This document shows, piece after piece, positions 1-12,227 of a stretch of 64,000 nt of DNA. Source of the DNA: Ctena decussata (taxonomy: Eukaryota > Mollusca > Bivalvia > Lucinida > Lucinidae); NCBI GenBank assembly GCA_963989385.1, contig OZ022510.1:30385448-30449447 (forward strand), written 5' to 3'. The notes under the pieces are model-generated. The model was not told the DNA's origin, searched no databases, and saw only the letters and a list, made by a program, of their open reading frames with translations. Numbering within the stretch: the first letter of the stretch is position 1; each line of letters begins with the position of its first letter. Both the position numbers and the translations under genes were made by a program.

Positions 1-3000
1 GTCTTCGTGGCCACTGACAACAAGACATTTCACGTAATGTCCATATTGAGTTGGATTAGTCTCATCTAGCATTGGAAAAGAGGGGACTGGTTGTTTTACA
101 TTTTCTTCTTTCCCCGTTTATATACAATGTATGTGTTTAAGAATATTTCTCTTTTCCTCGGTGGATACTTTCCTAGCTTTTTTACTTTGCTTTTAAATGC
201 GTAGGCTGAATATTTCAATAGTGTATTAAACTCTACCGTAATAGGGAAACATCGCTTGACGACTGTCCTTGAAAGTGGAATAAAATTGAATATTAGAAAA
301 TGAGTAATTACTCAATTTACTGCCGCCGTATCTAATCTTTTTCATGACAAGCTCTATTCATCACATTAGTCGTGATACAATTATCATCATATTATATGTG
401 CACAGTCTGAAACAAGGCGTTCCTGTTTGCATTGTAGGCCTGTGGGCCCGGATACTTTTGAGTTGAGTGCCATAGACTATGGCTTATCATGGCAGCTGCG
501 AAACTTGGTCTCAATCTGTCTTACATGCACATAACACATACAAACTTCCTTGGGTAATTTAGATCCGCCATTTTGTTGCGCAATCAGCTCGTGTTGCCTC
601 CCTTGACATTTTGCGGGTAGTGTATGCGCATTGCATCCTGAAAATCTTAGAAAGTACCTACATGTGCGCATTAGTCAAATACCTTTCGCGTACATAATGT
701 ATTATGTTTTAAACAAAGAAAAGATACATTTTCGGTAAACGTTTACCTTAAAATGCAACTTTATATCTGTCTGCTTCGTTATCCACAAAACACATCTACT
801 TGGTTTAATGAAAAAATAAGACTTTTCCGAATTTTCCCCGGTTCACAAATATTTTTCCCTATTTCTCCGATGAATATACAATATAAAAATATATTGTTGC
901 TATGGTAAACATACTAGTTTTAAAGGTAAACATTAGCCCTGAAGTCACAGCAGGGGCTAAACTGCCACGTGCTTCGACTGTGATGTTTAAATTTCAACCT
1001 GTCAACTTTGTGATAAAGGATATTTAAATTGTCTTATTTATTCAGACGTGAGAAAAGCATGCCATAAATAAATAAATGGTATTTAGCTGCTTTATCTGTC
1101 CCAGTTTCGATATTCATGGAGCTATATAAAAGGACAAATGCACAAATGCCCGTAGGCACTAGTAATCGATATGACGAATTAAACTTTCTGGATGTCAAAT
1201 CCAATCATGGATTACCATCTCAAAGTTTGTTGATCATGCTGATAACATTTAAGTTAATTTAAGCAGGTTTTGTCATTTAAATCGCTGTATCCTTTGGTTT
1301 ACAGAAAACTTTTACATACATATAAATAACAAAGCGGAGTGATAAGGATCTGACAGTAAGCATGACGCTTATAATATGTCATTTCGCTGTACTTTTTCGT
1401 TGTTCATACCCCATTAAACTATATGGTAACAAAGGGGAAACTGGATTAATGTCAAATCTGACTAGGAAATTGGTTTGCTTATCCTAGGCCAATGAACAAA
1501 CACTCAATTTGCACAGAGATTGACATTCAAGTCAATACTCTCGGCCGAAATCGTTTTTGGCGAATGTAGCATATTTACGCTTCCTTAGCAACTCACGTGG
1601 CGAGATTGCTTACTGCGCATAATCGGCAACTGGTTACCGTCCTAGTTTGGTTGGTTTCTGAATATTCACTATTTACCAAGGGTAATAGGGAAAGTTTGTA
1701 TGTGCATAAGGTGCATTTGTTTTCTCATGGTACGCATCATACCCCAGACGATTTCGGTGAGATTTCAAAGTTGGTGGGCGAAGTTAATATACAATAATAT
1801 AGAAATATGATTATAACTACAACATTGGCAGGGCTACGAAAAAGTGTCTTATGACACGAAGAAGTACAGATATTAATTTAGGGCTTTTTGTGACAGAGTT
1901 TTCATGTAGACTTAAATATCACTGTGCCAATAAGCAAGGCTCTTGTAAGATATTTAGACTTATTTAAATTATTCTTGTTCGCAATATCCTAAAAGGAGCC
2001 TTAAGCATGTGACATTGCTGCTGAAAGGATATTTTAATGCATTTTGCAGTTTAAGTCAGATAATAAAAAACTAATATACATGTACAAATTGGTCCAAATT
2101 AATTTTACCAAACACATTTGTGGAATCAAACGCCTATGCGGCCAGGCCATCATTGTATAGGAGCCAAATATATAAAATCATGACAGATGATCCGGTGGAC
2201 GGACAGACAACCTGACAGACAGTCAGACGGAGAGAATAATTGATGGATGGACCGATTGTGCCTTAATGATTGGATATCCGTGAAAGGAATGCAACATTTT
2301 TTCTGACAAAGGCCATAAGTCTTACGGGGAGGTTTAAATCTCGTAAAATGTCTCAATGGAGCATTAAATCATTTATAGGAATTAGCAGGGCTACTGTTTT
2401 ATATCAACAGCAGATTAAAACACCCAAGGGAAATAACGTAAAATGAAGGGATTCGATATGTTAAAAATTGGATGACAAGGAGGACAAACCAATTGAACGT
2501 CTTGCCTCCGAAAGATCTGAATATACAGTCAAGCCTTGAGAGTCCTGCTTGTTTGAAACAGAAGACTCCATAATCCAGGTGCATCTGCAATATTATTCGT
2601 CCATGTGACCCTAAAAGATAACAGCTAGCTAATAACAGGTTATCTTTGAGTGGTTTCATAAGACAGTTCGTCTGTACTAACCTTCAGTACCTTGTCATTC
2701 TAAATGAAACTTCATTATTATTATAAGTCTGCCAGCCAATTAAAAGGTCACACTCGATTTCTGTATCTGCTAATGAGAGAGACCTCAGTCAGAGAAGAAA
2801 GGGATGATTGTCGGTTGATAACATAACGGTATGTAATCTACCTTAAATCCGGGATCTTAAGGTAGATAACACACTGTTATATAATCAACTCACCATCTGC
2901 AGGATCCGCTGCCTTAAAGAAGCCCGTTTTGTTTGAGCATCTTAAGCCTTGTGCAAACCATCAAACTGATGTCATGAAACTTTTGTATCAGCCATTAATC

Positions 3001-3020
3001 TCTAGGTGTACTGCCTTACT
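1..3020. other. No supported gene; AT-rich intergenic sequence
   Basis: I see no recognisable gene, tRNA or transposon end here. Open frames are short (about 60-86 codons) and none resembles a known family. The longest plus-strand frame, 1597-1797, starts at a GTG rather than an ATG, has no recognisable motif and is probably chance. A short foldback lies at about 2833-2868, where CTACCTTAA pairs with TTAAGGTAG. The stretch 2170-2240 is rich in GACAGAC/GGACGG words like those in the leaders of the E-type elements described elsewhere, so it may be a decayed leader. Confidence 0.6.
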
Positions 3021-3023
3021 AAG

Positions 3024-4425
3024 CGTACGATGACATATTTCAGAGTTTCGTAAAACTGTATCAGGAAGTGTATCATGACATCTTTCAGAGTTTCATGAAA
3101 TTGTTACAGTATCAGGGAGTGAATCATGACATTTTTCGGAGCTTTAAGAAACTGTATCAGGAAGTGTATCATGACATTTTTCAGAGCTTTATGAAATTGT
3201 ATCAGAAATTGAATCATGACATTTTTCAAAGTTGAATGAAACTGTATCAGGAAGTGTATCATGACATTTTTCAGAGTTTCATGAAACTAACCAGGAAGTG
3301 TATTATGACATTTTTCAGAGTTTCATGAAATGGATCAGGAAGTGAATCATGACATCTTTCAGAGCTTTATGAAACTGTATCAGGAAGTGAATCATGACAT
3401 TTTTCAGAGCTTTATGAATCTGTATCAGGAAGAGAATCATGACATTTTTCAGAGCTTTATGTAACTGTATCAGGAAGTGAATCATTACACTTTTGAGAGC
3501 TTCATGAAACTGTATCAGGGAGGGAATCATTACATTTTTTCAGAGCTTTATGAAACTGTATCAAGAAGTGAATCATGACATTTTTCATAGCTTTATAAAA
3601 CTGTATTAGGAAGTGTATCATGACCTTTTTCAGAGCTTTATGAAACTGTATCAGGAAGTGTATCATGACATTTTTCAGAGCTTAATGAAACTGTATCAGG
3701 AAGTGTATCATGACATTTTTCAGAGCTTTATGAAACTGTCTCAGGAAGTGAATTATGACATTTTTCAGAGCTTTATGAAACTGTATCAGGAAGTGTATCA
3801 TGACAATTTTTAGAGCTTAATGAATTTGTATCAGGAAGTGTATCATGACATTTTTTCAGAGCTTTATGAAACTGTATCAGGAATTGTATCATGACATTTA
3901 TTCAGAGCTTTATGAAACTGTATCAGGGAGTGTAACATGACATTTTCCAGAGCTTTATGAAACTGTATCAAGAAGTGAATCATGACATTTTTCAGAACTT
4001 CATGAAACTGTATCAGGGAGTGAATCTTTACATTTTTCAGAGCGTTATGAAACTGTATCAGGAATGAATCATGACATTTTTCAGAGCTTTATGAAACAGT
4101 ATCAGGACGTGAATCATGACATTTTTCAGAGCTTTATGAAACAATATCAGGACGTGAATCATGACATTTTTCAGAGCTTTATGAAACAGTATCAGGAAGT
4201 GAATCATGACATTTTTCAGAGCTTTATGAAACAGTATCAGGACGTGAATCATGACATTTTTCAGAGCTTTATGAAACTGCATCAGGAAGTGAATCATGAC
4301 ATTTTTCAGTTACATGAAACTGTATCAGGAAGTGTATCATGTCATTTTCATAATTTCATGCAAATTAATCAGGAAGTGAATCCTGACATTTTTTCAGAGT
4401 TTCATGAAACTGTATCAGGAATACA
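3024..4425. repeat. 45-bp minisatellite array, ~31 units
   Basis: The unit reads roughly ATCATGACATTTTTCAGAGC followed by TTTATGAAACTGTATCAGGA and AGTGA. The period is 45 bp, with point differences and occasional 1-bp or larger indels. Units at 4064-4300 are the most uniform and carry a CAGTATCAGGACGTG variant. Because 45 is a multiple of three and the unit lacks stops in some frames, uniform blocks give open frames on both strands (for example 4064-4444 plus and 4058-4297 minus). Translation gives a 15-residue repeat such as NHDIFQSFMKQYQDV. Both strands are open, there is no flanking gene structure and indels break the frame elsewhere, so I read it as a satellite, not a coding exon. Confidence 0.9.
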
Positions 4426-5083
4426 ACACGGCTCTATTTCTTGAAACTTGTATATCAGATTATCAGGCGTATTAGCCAATCACGGCACTGCATTTTCTAG
4501 AAGTCCAGTTTTTCCTCCAAATGTGTATACGCAATAAAGCAAGGGGTATCTTGACATAAGTAAAACCACGGTTGATTATGAATTTTCAACTAAAGATCCG
4601 GAAGAGTTAATCCAATTGTGGCATTCGTAAAACATCACCTCAGAAGGCTACCACAAAAAGGACATAAAGGGCGAATTCAATCAAAATAATTAGAAAACTT
4701 TTGAGAATACGTAAACAACTGTTTTGTTTGTATAAAAGACAACAGGTTATGAAATTTGTTCTGCTGTTTTAACAACTATCTCAGAGATTACTTTCATGAA
4801 ATTAGTATCATCGTGTGTATTTAGCTTTAATACCTGGTCGAACGCTATGTTATCTAATTTTAAGTGATCAATCAGGTAAAATGGAACAAAGGAGTTCAAG
4901 GGGAGAGATGCATTATAAATGGACTAGGTCAAGGTTAGGATGGAAATAAATGATTCAGTAACATATCCGCCTGGTTCTGCCTTGCTGGAAATGTAACTAA
5001 AAATGTGAAAACTATTTTGATAAAAATCATATAGAGAAAATGCAAATATCGTCCTAAACGCTGATAATATTCCAGATGTTATT
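4426..5083. other. No supported gene
   Basis: This is AT-rich spacer between the minisatellite and an E-type element. No ORF of interest, hairpin or transposon terminus was recognised. Confidence 0.5.
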
Positions 5084-5405
5084 AGCTCACATGAGCCTTT
5101 AGGCTCATGAGTGAGGTCATAGTATAGCCAGGCGTCCGTCATCCGTCCTTCCGCCGTGCGTCGTCCACATTTTCAAACATCTTCTCATGTGAAACCACTA
5201 GGCCGATTGAAGCCATATTTCATATGGAGCCCACCTGGGTCGGGGGAACGAAAGTATGTTCGGGGTATCTGGGTCACGTGACCAAGATGGCCGCCACGCC
5301 AATATATGGTACATCACCTCAGCCCTTCAAAAATCATCTCCAGAACCGAAAGGCCTATGGTCTTGGAACCTGGTATGCAGAACAGGGCATTCAAGCCCAT
5401 CGTAC
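5084..5405 (+). mobile_element. E-type element, 5' end fragment (E1)
   Basis: It begins with AGCTCACATGAGCC, folds back as CATGAGCCTTTAGGCTCATG, and is followed by a CGTCCGTC-rich leader and the phrases 'TTCAAACATCTTCTCATGTG' and 'CCAAGATGGCCGCC' that recur in the E2 body. The tandem body and 3' end are missing, and a J repeat starts where it stops, so this is a truncated copy. Frames at 5224-5418 and 5327-5608 are repeat-derived. Confidence 0.7.
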
Positions 5406-5424
5406 TTTGTATAAATAAAAGTAA

Positions 5425-5960
5425 AAAGTATGCAAAGACCAGGAACTGAAACAATCAAAATCCAAATCCAGCCCTCAAACCATAGTTGGAAACAACTAAG
5501 ATTACAAATAATCAAGATACAGAGAACATATGGCCAACCGAGTGAGCAGCTTGTTCCCAAAAGGTGGCCACTCAGCAACCCAAACCGAACCAAAAATAAT
5601 AAGAACATACATAAGGTAAAACATCACAGAAACTCTGACACCAAAAACAGGCAACAGAGAACCACAACAGAACTACCGCCTTGGAACGGTCAGTAATGAA
5701 TTACTGGAGGGCTTAAATCGATTTTACAGGCCCAACCTCACCCTCAGTTTCTGAAGTGGTACAAAACATTTAGTTGGTTGTTCGGTTCGCATGATAACCC
5801 TCTAACTCGTCAATGAATCATCACGGTAAACACATAAATCAAATTTCAACACCATGAAGAAGCAAAGACGAGGACTCAACAGACCGTAGGTTGAACTTGG
5901 CCTACTTTACTGCACGGTCAACTTTTGTACTTTAACATTTTATACATATGGGACAATGCT
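5425..5960 (-). mobile_element. J dispersed repeat (J1), retroelement-like
   Basis: It shares a stretch with 11645-12040 and, inverted, with 16840-17215. The most conserved part reads ACCTTGGAACGGTC or CGCCTTGGAACGGTC on this strand. In the reverse orientation it ends in a block like GGGCTGGATTTGGATTTTGA followed by TCAGTTCCTGG. I see no terminal inverted repeats and no coding potential. A SINE body or LINE 3' end would fit, but the class is not established. Confidence 0.55.
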
Positions 5961-6295
5961 TAAACAGTGGATTTCTGAGAAACTATTTAAGTCTAAGGTA
6001 TAATATTGGTATATATGGTTAACTAAATGACCAGATGAAGAAATTATGGCGCTTAAAGACAGGGGTGGTACTATATAAGGGGGATTAACTTCAACAGTGT
6101 CATTCTGTCTCTTGATCACATAGTGTCAACACCTCCAGTCAGCCAATAAAATGGTCAGAACTGGTAATTTTGGTCCACTGATTGGTTGAATAAATTTTCA
6201 CACCTTTACCTGTACAGGTAAATCTGCTGTGAGATGGGAACCAGACCCCCCCCCCCCGGCAGAGAAGTCCTGTCTTTAAGGTCAAATGGCCTTTC
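5961..6295. other. No supported gene; short poly-C tract
   Basis: Spacer sequence with a C homopolymer at about 6246-6258. Nothing else was recognised. Confidence 0.5.
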
Positions 6296-6570
6296 TGTCA
6301 TTCCGTGGATAACGTCGTGACATAAAAATCATATGACTACACGTGCAATAACACGTTGGCGCGTACACGTGACGTCATTGACAACGTCCATGTCAATATG
6401 CAGTTTCTTATTGAAATAATGTTCAGTTTAAAACTCCCATTTTAAAGGGTCATGTGCTAAACAGAATCTTCACTCGTGGTCATTTCATATGAAATTTATG
6501 AAACTCACCGAAGGCTCTTTTCATAAATTTTATATGAAAAGACCAATCGTGTAGGTTCCTCTTTGTTTAT
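6296..6570 (-). mobile_element. S-family element (S1)
   Basis: The hairpin module lies at about 6473-6555, with CACTCGTGGTCATTTCATAT facing ATATGAAAAGACCAATCGTG around a CCGAAGGCTC loop. It adjoins a body containing GTGACGTCATTGACAACGTC and CGTGGATAACGTCGTGAC. The same body, in the opposite orientation, occurs at 16503-16770 and 18519-18801. No coding capacity is visible, so this is a non-autonomous element. Confidence 0.65.
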
Positions 6571-6782
6571 CATTGCATTCTATTATTCTTTTGCTTCCGC
6601 AGATATTCAAAATGGCTGTTATGTTCAGTACCTTCAAAGGCTTAGATTGATAATGTTCATATTTAACACCAGAGTACGTTTTTCAAAAGACGGACGATTT
6701 TAAAACATAAGCCGGCGTTTGCATAACAGCCATTCCCAAAAGATATTGCTAAATTTGTTTTGCACAGTAATCATTTTGTGAA

Positions 6783-7266
6783 TTAAGTCTCCATAGTCCT
6801 ATCAGTGGTAAAACTTTTATACTCAAATCATTATAAAAGGCGGTTAGACCAGCACGTTTGGTAATAAAATATGGGTTGATGTGCATATATTGAGTCATAT
6901 AACTGGCAAATTGTAGTGAAAACAAAGTTTTGAAAAATACCAAATCGCTCCACAAATTAAAATTGTCTGTTCTGGTTTCCCGTCCAGCAACGCTATACAG
7001 GCGGGATAGTGATAGGGACTCCACGCCTGTACATTGTATTCTTACCATTTTATTCAACTTAATGAAATCGAAAGTAGGCCATTTTAGTTGCCAACGAAAA
7101 TGACCCAAATATGTTTTCAAACCCTTTTTATATGAAACTCAAGGATGTTTTATTTGTTTAAAGCTGGCTAATCAAGGTCACTTACACTGACGAAACTATA
7201 CTAAGAAGCTTGCAGCGATACCTCATGATATAAATTTTTACGCTGATAGAACAATGGGGCGCTTAA
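6783..7266 (+). mobile_element. D-family TTAA-flanked MITE (D1)
   Basis: TTAA flanks the unit at 6783-6786 and 7263-7266. The left terminus reads GTCTCCATAGTCCTATCAG. The right terminus, read on the other strand, is close to AGGCCCCATTGCTCTATCAG. The interior is alignable with 25236-25789 and, inverted, with 34180-34638. TTAA target duplication is a hallmark of piggyBac and Kolobok transposons, so a non-autonomous derivative of one of these is likely. The minus-strand frame 6749-7120 is only a read-through of the element. Confidence 0.8.
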
Positions 7267-8340
7267 CTTGGCGCATGAAGCCTTTTTTTATGTTTCCTTT
7301 TTTTTTTTTTTTTTTTTTTTTGATTAGTTATAAGCATGAAGAGATTTCGTTGGTATTCACTGCTGTTGTTAAAAACGTGCTTTATCCATTCGTCATCTGC
7401 TACATGACGAAACTCATGCACCGAATGACGCTGGAACAACCTACGTCATTCGGGACATGAGCTACGTCATTTGCCATATGTAGGTATCGGCTTCAGAGTA
7501 CCAAGAGCCACAAAATGTAAACAACACAATAGTATTTTGAAGCTTTGGGCATAGTTAGTTTCAGAGGAATCTGCTGAAGGAGTATAGTGTCGGCTTGACA
7601 AAGACGGTTTCTGGAAAATGCTTGAAAATGTGCATTCACTATATATAGTTTCGCTCCGTGAGGTATGTTTTTATAATGAATAATTTAGATGTATCTGATA
7701 TATTGCGGTTCAACGTACAATTTAACGGCAGCATGAAGCAGGTTCTATCTCTTTAAAGATTCTATTCTCTATCAGCTGTCAGATCGCTGTGACAAATCAG
7801 TGATTTGAATGAAAAAGCAATATCAGTTTAAGCCCTTTAAACTTCAGTTTTTAGACGTCTCTGATAAAAGCAAATATTTAACAGAATGTCGGCTGTTTGA
7901 CTGAATGATGTTTTATGAGGGATGTTTATTCTCCTGTCCCTTTTTGGTTTTGAAGGGCTGGGTATAGGATCTCATTGTATTAGTTCCTGATAATTGCCCA
8001 TGTTTTCTTTGCATATCAGAGCTCCTAAACTAGTGGTTGTGTCGGGTGGTTGCCCTAAAATCCACAGGGATTCTTTTCAAGATTCCAGTCCTTTGATACC
8101 TTACCTTGAAGCTCAATAGTTGACTGACATTCGTATCTCGTTGAATAACTGATACCGATACTTACTTTTTTATGTGTGGACTTGTATTTCAGACATAGAT
8201 ATAATTTGTTGGATCTTGTTATATAGTTTCTTTTATCAAAGCGCCTTTACATTTACGAGAGACTGTCTACTTAATATCAGGTCGCTTTTCCCTCGACCTT
8301 ACAAACAACGATGACTACCACAAACAGACTAAACATTTAA
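7267..8340. other. No supported gene; poly-T tract and J fragment
   Basis: A T homopolymer of more than 20 bases lies at about 7298-7321. The stretch 7925-8015 (GAAGGGCTGGGTATAGGATC, then TAGTTCCTGA) resembles the end of the J repeat, as at 17140-17190. I see nothing else. Confidence 0.5.
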
Positions 8341-8683
8341 ACAGATTATATGAGCCGCGACGCGACAAAACCAACAATGTGGTTGTGCGCCCCGTGCAGA
8401 CTCAGATCAGCCTGGACATCCGCCCAGTTTGACCAGACTATTTGTTTAGTACTCAAAGGGTAGCTGAGGGTCTCAGCTACCTCCATGCGGACAGCGAAGA
8501 CTCTGATCAGACTGGGCGGATGCCCAGGCTGATCTGAGTCTGCGCTGGGCGCACAACCACATTGTTGGTTTTGTCACGTCGCGGCTCATATGTACTTGTC
8601 AACGAGATGAACAATGACCAATTTCTTAAATAAATAAAGAAATTAGGCATTGTTCATCTCGTTGACAAGTAAATATAATCTGT
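8341..8683. repeat. Palindromic element interrupted by A1
   Basis: The right arm (about 8636-8683) is the reverse complement of ACAGATTATAT plus a TACTTGTCAACGAGATGAAC block. The left arm is the same sequence but is split by the A1 MITE after ACAGATTATAT. Removing A1 together with one ATAT copy restores an arm differing from its partner at only about three positions. The element is therefore a ~95-bp foldback older than A1. Confidence 0.8.
8352..8587. mobile_element. A-family hairpin MITE (A1)
   Basis: The ends are GAGCCGCGACGCGACA and the inverse TGTCACGTCGCGGCTC. Almost the whole unit is self-complementary, with CAGACTCAGATCAGCCTGG on the left facing CCAGGCTGATCTGAGTCTG on the right. It is flanked by ATAT on both sides, and the interrupted palindrome it sits in confirms ATAT as a 4-bp target duplication. 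It has no coding capacity. The superfamily is not assigned. Confidence 0.9.
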
Positions 8684-8839
8684 GTATGATGGCCGAAGAA
8701 TACACTACATCCCTCATCACCCAAAAGCCGTGGAATCGACCATTGCTAAGCGTGTAGACAATTTCAACCATATCAACGTGCAACTATCTCCATTTCCCTC
8801 AAGCAAGAAAAAAGTAAAGAAACTGTTGAAATGATAATT

Positions 8840-9062
8840 GAGCCGCGTCACGAGAAAACCAACACGAGCAAAGACTCATATCAACCTAGGCAGCCACCCT
8901 GTCTGATCAGTCTTCGCTGTCCGCATGGAGATAGATTACATGTAGATCCTTAGACTGTTTAAGCACTTAGCGAAGAGTCCGGTTACACTGGGCGGATGCC
9001 CAGGCTGATCTGAGTCTGCGCTGGGCGCACAATCACTTTGTTGGTTTTTCGTGTTGCGGCTC
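8840..9062. mobile_element. A-family hairpin MITE (A2)
   Basis: It starts GAGCCGCGTCACGAGA and ends TCGTGTTGCGGCTC. The interior keeps the CAGACTGATC/GGGCGGATGCCCAGGCTG arms with small deletions. The target duplication is no longer clear (ATT left, CTT right), which suggests an older copy. Confidence 0.85.
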
Positions 9063-9845
9063 CTTATTTTGTTTTTGCTTTTTCTTGGCTTGGACGCTGT
9101 ATTCCCGCTTCTAGTGGATTTAATTTCATTTTAATCCGAGATCTTACTTTTCCAATTGAAGCAGGGTTCTTTCAACATTTATTACATCGATTTGAGTTTG
9201 AAGCTGTCTGACGTCATACCTTCGATATTCTTAGACTTTTAAGATACCATGCATAGGAATTGGAAATATTCGTGCATGTAGTTAATAGAAACTGCGAACA
9301 GTTTACCAAACTGTTTCTTAAGTAGAACGAGGGGCATTATATGAGTCCACAAACAACAACATTTACTAAAAAGCAATTCAAGAAGAAAGTAATATATACA
9401 AAACAAACAGAGTATTAACTAAATTAAATGTAACTGCATAATGTGAAGCTTGTCAAGAAATTACACTTTCTGAAAAAATAAGGGTTATTCTGTCACTTCT
9501 GTTTCCGTTTATGTAAACCGTACTGTATTAGGATATAGCAGAAAACGCATATCATACTACTTAATCATCCAAACGCATATCATACTGACATTATTTTTCT
9601 TGTATGATTTCAATTAAACGTTGTTTTTAGTATCAGACAGGCAGGTCATCTGTCGGATGCAGAATTTGTTTACTAATGAGGCATAAACACTTTGAATTTG
9701 AATATCAGCTAATACATGTATTTACATTATCACTGCAAAACTCTCTGTACACCCAAGTAAGTGATGCGGGAGTCAATGTTGTTTACAAGTCAATAATTAC
9801 ATTTTGCCACGTGATTTTTAGTGACAGCTCATCTCACTAACTAGC
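9063..9845. other. No supported gene
   Basis: AT-rich spacer with no ORF, repeat end or RNA gene that I can support. Confidence 0.5.
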
Positions 9846-9980
9846 ACTATTTTTTAAACGTTAACTGAAGTATAAACTGCATCGGGTCACGAGCAAAGTT
9901 TACGTCAACCCCTTCGGGGTTCACTTACTTTGCTCGTGACCCGATGTAATATATACTTCAGTAAACGTTTAAAAAGTAGT
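9846..9980. repeat. R-family foldback (R1)
   Basis: The arms pair ACTATTTTTTAAACGTTAAC with GTAAACGTTTAAAAAGTAGT, then CATCGGGTCACGAGCAAAGT with ACTTTGCTCGTGACCCGATG. The apex is AACCCCTTCGGGGTT. It shares its apex and GGTCAC/TGACCC design with the tandem foldbacks at 42551-42732. Probably a small hairpin MITE. Confidence 0.75.
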
Positions 9981-10348
9981 ATTCATTCCTTAAGTGTTAA
10001 CTAATAAATCATACTTTACTTTTCATTTTATATTTGCGGGATTTATCTAATGCAAATTCAAACTTTGTAGTAAAGTCGTAGCTTAGAATAGGTTTGTAGT
10101 AGAGATCACACGCCTTTAAACACACTGATTCATTACCCAAATTTACCCCCAGATTGTTAGTGTTTAGAAGGATAAAAATTGATATGAAATGGTATCGAAA
10201 ATTTACAGTGTTTCTGCACTTAAAACACAACCTGTTTAGCACAAATACATGTTCCCATGCTATATTAATTTCTGTTGTAAATAATATAATTTTAAAGTAT
10301 TCTTTTCGATAGACATCGAAAAAAATGATTTTAATTTCAACAATATAC
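9981..10348. other. No supported gene
   Basis: A minus-strand frame (10009-10374) covers this stretch but reads into the A3 MITE at its start and matches nothing I recognise. Confidence 0.5.
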
Positions 10349-10579
10349 GAGCCGCAACATGACAAAACCAACAAAGTGACATATGCGCCCAGCGAATGCT
10401 CAGATTAGCCTGTGCATTCGCCAAGTCTAATCAGATTCTTTGCTGCCCGGACGAAACTAGCTAGCTTAGACACTCAGCTACCCTTTAAGCGCACAGCGAG
10501 GAGCTGACCAGACTGAGCGGATTCCCAGGCTGATCTGAGTATTCGCTCGGCGCACATGACACATTGTTGGTTTTGTCGT
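10349..10579. mobile_element. A-family hairpin MITE (A3), 3' end lost
   Basis: It starts GAGCCGCAACATGACA and keeps the internal foldback up to TTGTTGGTTTTGTCGT. The terminal GCGGCTC of the right end is absent, so this copy is truncated. Confidence 0.8.
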
Positions 10580-11644
10580 TATTATAATATATCATGACAG
10601 AAGGCAGCGCTTGAAGCTCAGTAATGTATAATCTAAAATATAATTATACAATTCTTTCAGAACTAGACCATGGTTACGAAAATTGGAACAACAACAACAA
10701 CAAATCAGAACTTTTTCTTGATTATTGTCCGTGAATCCGTGCAATTTTCCAGATTGAATAAGCTTTTTATTTGGAGCACTCTTAATTGAACCGCTGCTGC
10801 AATCCTAATAATACAGTTCTGCTGTTGCGTAGCAACAACAGTTGTCATGTTATGAAGTTCCAGAAAATAATTGATTGAAATGAAGAGGTATTGCTTTGAA
10901 GGGACATTGAAAGGAAGATTCTTTTGTCTGAAATGACGTCGTTTCGATCTAAGCTGATGACTATCTGTACTATTTCCTCTTGAATCTGTAGCCATCAAAA
11001 CCCCGAATCACCGTACAAATTAAGCTCTCTTCTGAGTGCGGCATTACTGTCAATTATGTGACAATAATGATCAGTTTGCAAATATATGCTATTGCTTGTT
11101 AGGCAGTAATGCATGCCTTTGACTGCCAGTGGCTTAGAAAGTTATTTTTCACACTTACGAAGTGTCAGTTGTTTGTCTTGTTAACATGCTGAGAATCTCT
11201 GGAGCGCTTTAGCGGGATGTGTACTTATTCCGTTATAAGCCGATAGTTACCCTTCCAAAATTACCGCAAATATGTTAGTCAGTCTTGTGGGTTCAGCTAT
11301 AAAATGTGGTTTGTCCTTCCAAATCAATCCCAAAGATGCAAAAACAATGCTAAAGTTCCAGAAATCTAGTTTTGGGGGTTGATTTTGGAATTGAACACAT
11401 CCATGTCTTATAAGTGGATTGGTACGGTAAGGTGCGAAGTACAAACAACAGTTCAAAGTAAAAAGATAGTCAATGGACAGGAATGAATACAATAAAATCC
11501 ACATCCCGCTGCTAAAACCGAAAGGGAAGGAAGCACACACACAAATATCGACAAAAGTTGATGAAAGACACGCACGGTAAATAGAATGAGCGGCCGTCTT
11601 CCCCAAACATTTGGCCAATAGCTACCCTAATTAGAAACACCAGC
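10580..11644. other. No supported gene; two unassigned minus-strand frames
   Basis: An (AAC)n stretch lies at about 10689-10703. The minus frame 10705-10998 begins MMATDSRGNSTDSHQL and looks superficially like a protein N-terminus, but no splice donor or homology supports it. The minus frame 11247-11618 (123 codons) is hydrophobic and unassigned and abuts the J2 repeat. I do not call either as a gene. Confidence 0.4.
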
Positions 11645-12040
11645 AACATCTATTCTTACCTATTATATATTTGTAAATTACAAAACAAAACAAAGCAGAA
11701 TGGGCAACTATTCAGATGATCACACCCCCGGAGGACACAGACAAGCGGACATAACAACATGTAACACAGTGGAACCACAACAGAAGTACCACCTTGGAAC
11801 GGTCTACAAAAGAACACTGGGGACTTGAGATAGTTTTACTGGATCCAAACCTCAGACTTCGCTCCTGCAATGGTTCAACCCAACCATATAAAAAAACAGA
11901 CGAACGACAGCATCAATAAGGAAAATAAGAACAAAGTAAATGAAAAACGTGAAACGGTTCTTCCACATTCGTTGCATCAAAAGTGGTCTACACTTTGTAC
12001 CATGGCCAGCAACCTGCAACAATCGATAAAACAATTAACC
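11645..12040 (-). mobile_element. J dispersed repeat (J2)
   Basis: It matches J1 (5425-5960) around ACCACAACAGAAGTACCACC and TTGGAACGGTC, and again downstream through TGGTTCAACCCAACCATA. It is non-coding, and its class is uncertain for the same reason as J1. Confidence 0.5.
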
Positions 12041-12227
12041 GTAAGTTAAAAAGCTACTGTACTATAACTATCAATTCAAGTCATTTTTTCGCGGTTTTAG
12101 ACTGAAGCAAACGGCAGTTTCCTCGGAACTAGATGCTTCTTAAATAGCAACGACTGTCAGCTTCGCAGTCTCACAGTTTGTCTTTATAAAGTTGTTTAAC
12201 CGCAAATATTCTAAATATTAGAACATA

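Noticed and set aside
4058..4444. Open frames on both strands with a 15-residue peptide repeat
   Set aside because: They arise from a 45-bp satellite unit; both strands are open, indels break the frame and there is no gene context.
11247..11618. 123-codon minus-strand frame as a membrane protein
   Set aside because: It is hydrophobic but has no family resemblance and abuts a J repeat; AT-rich DNA readily gives such frames.
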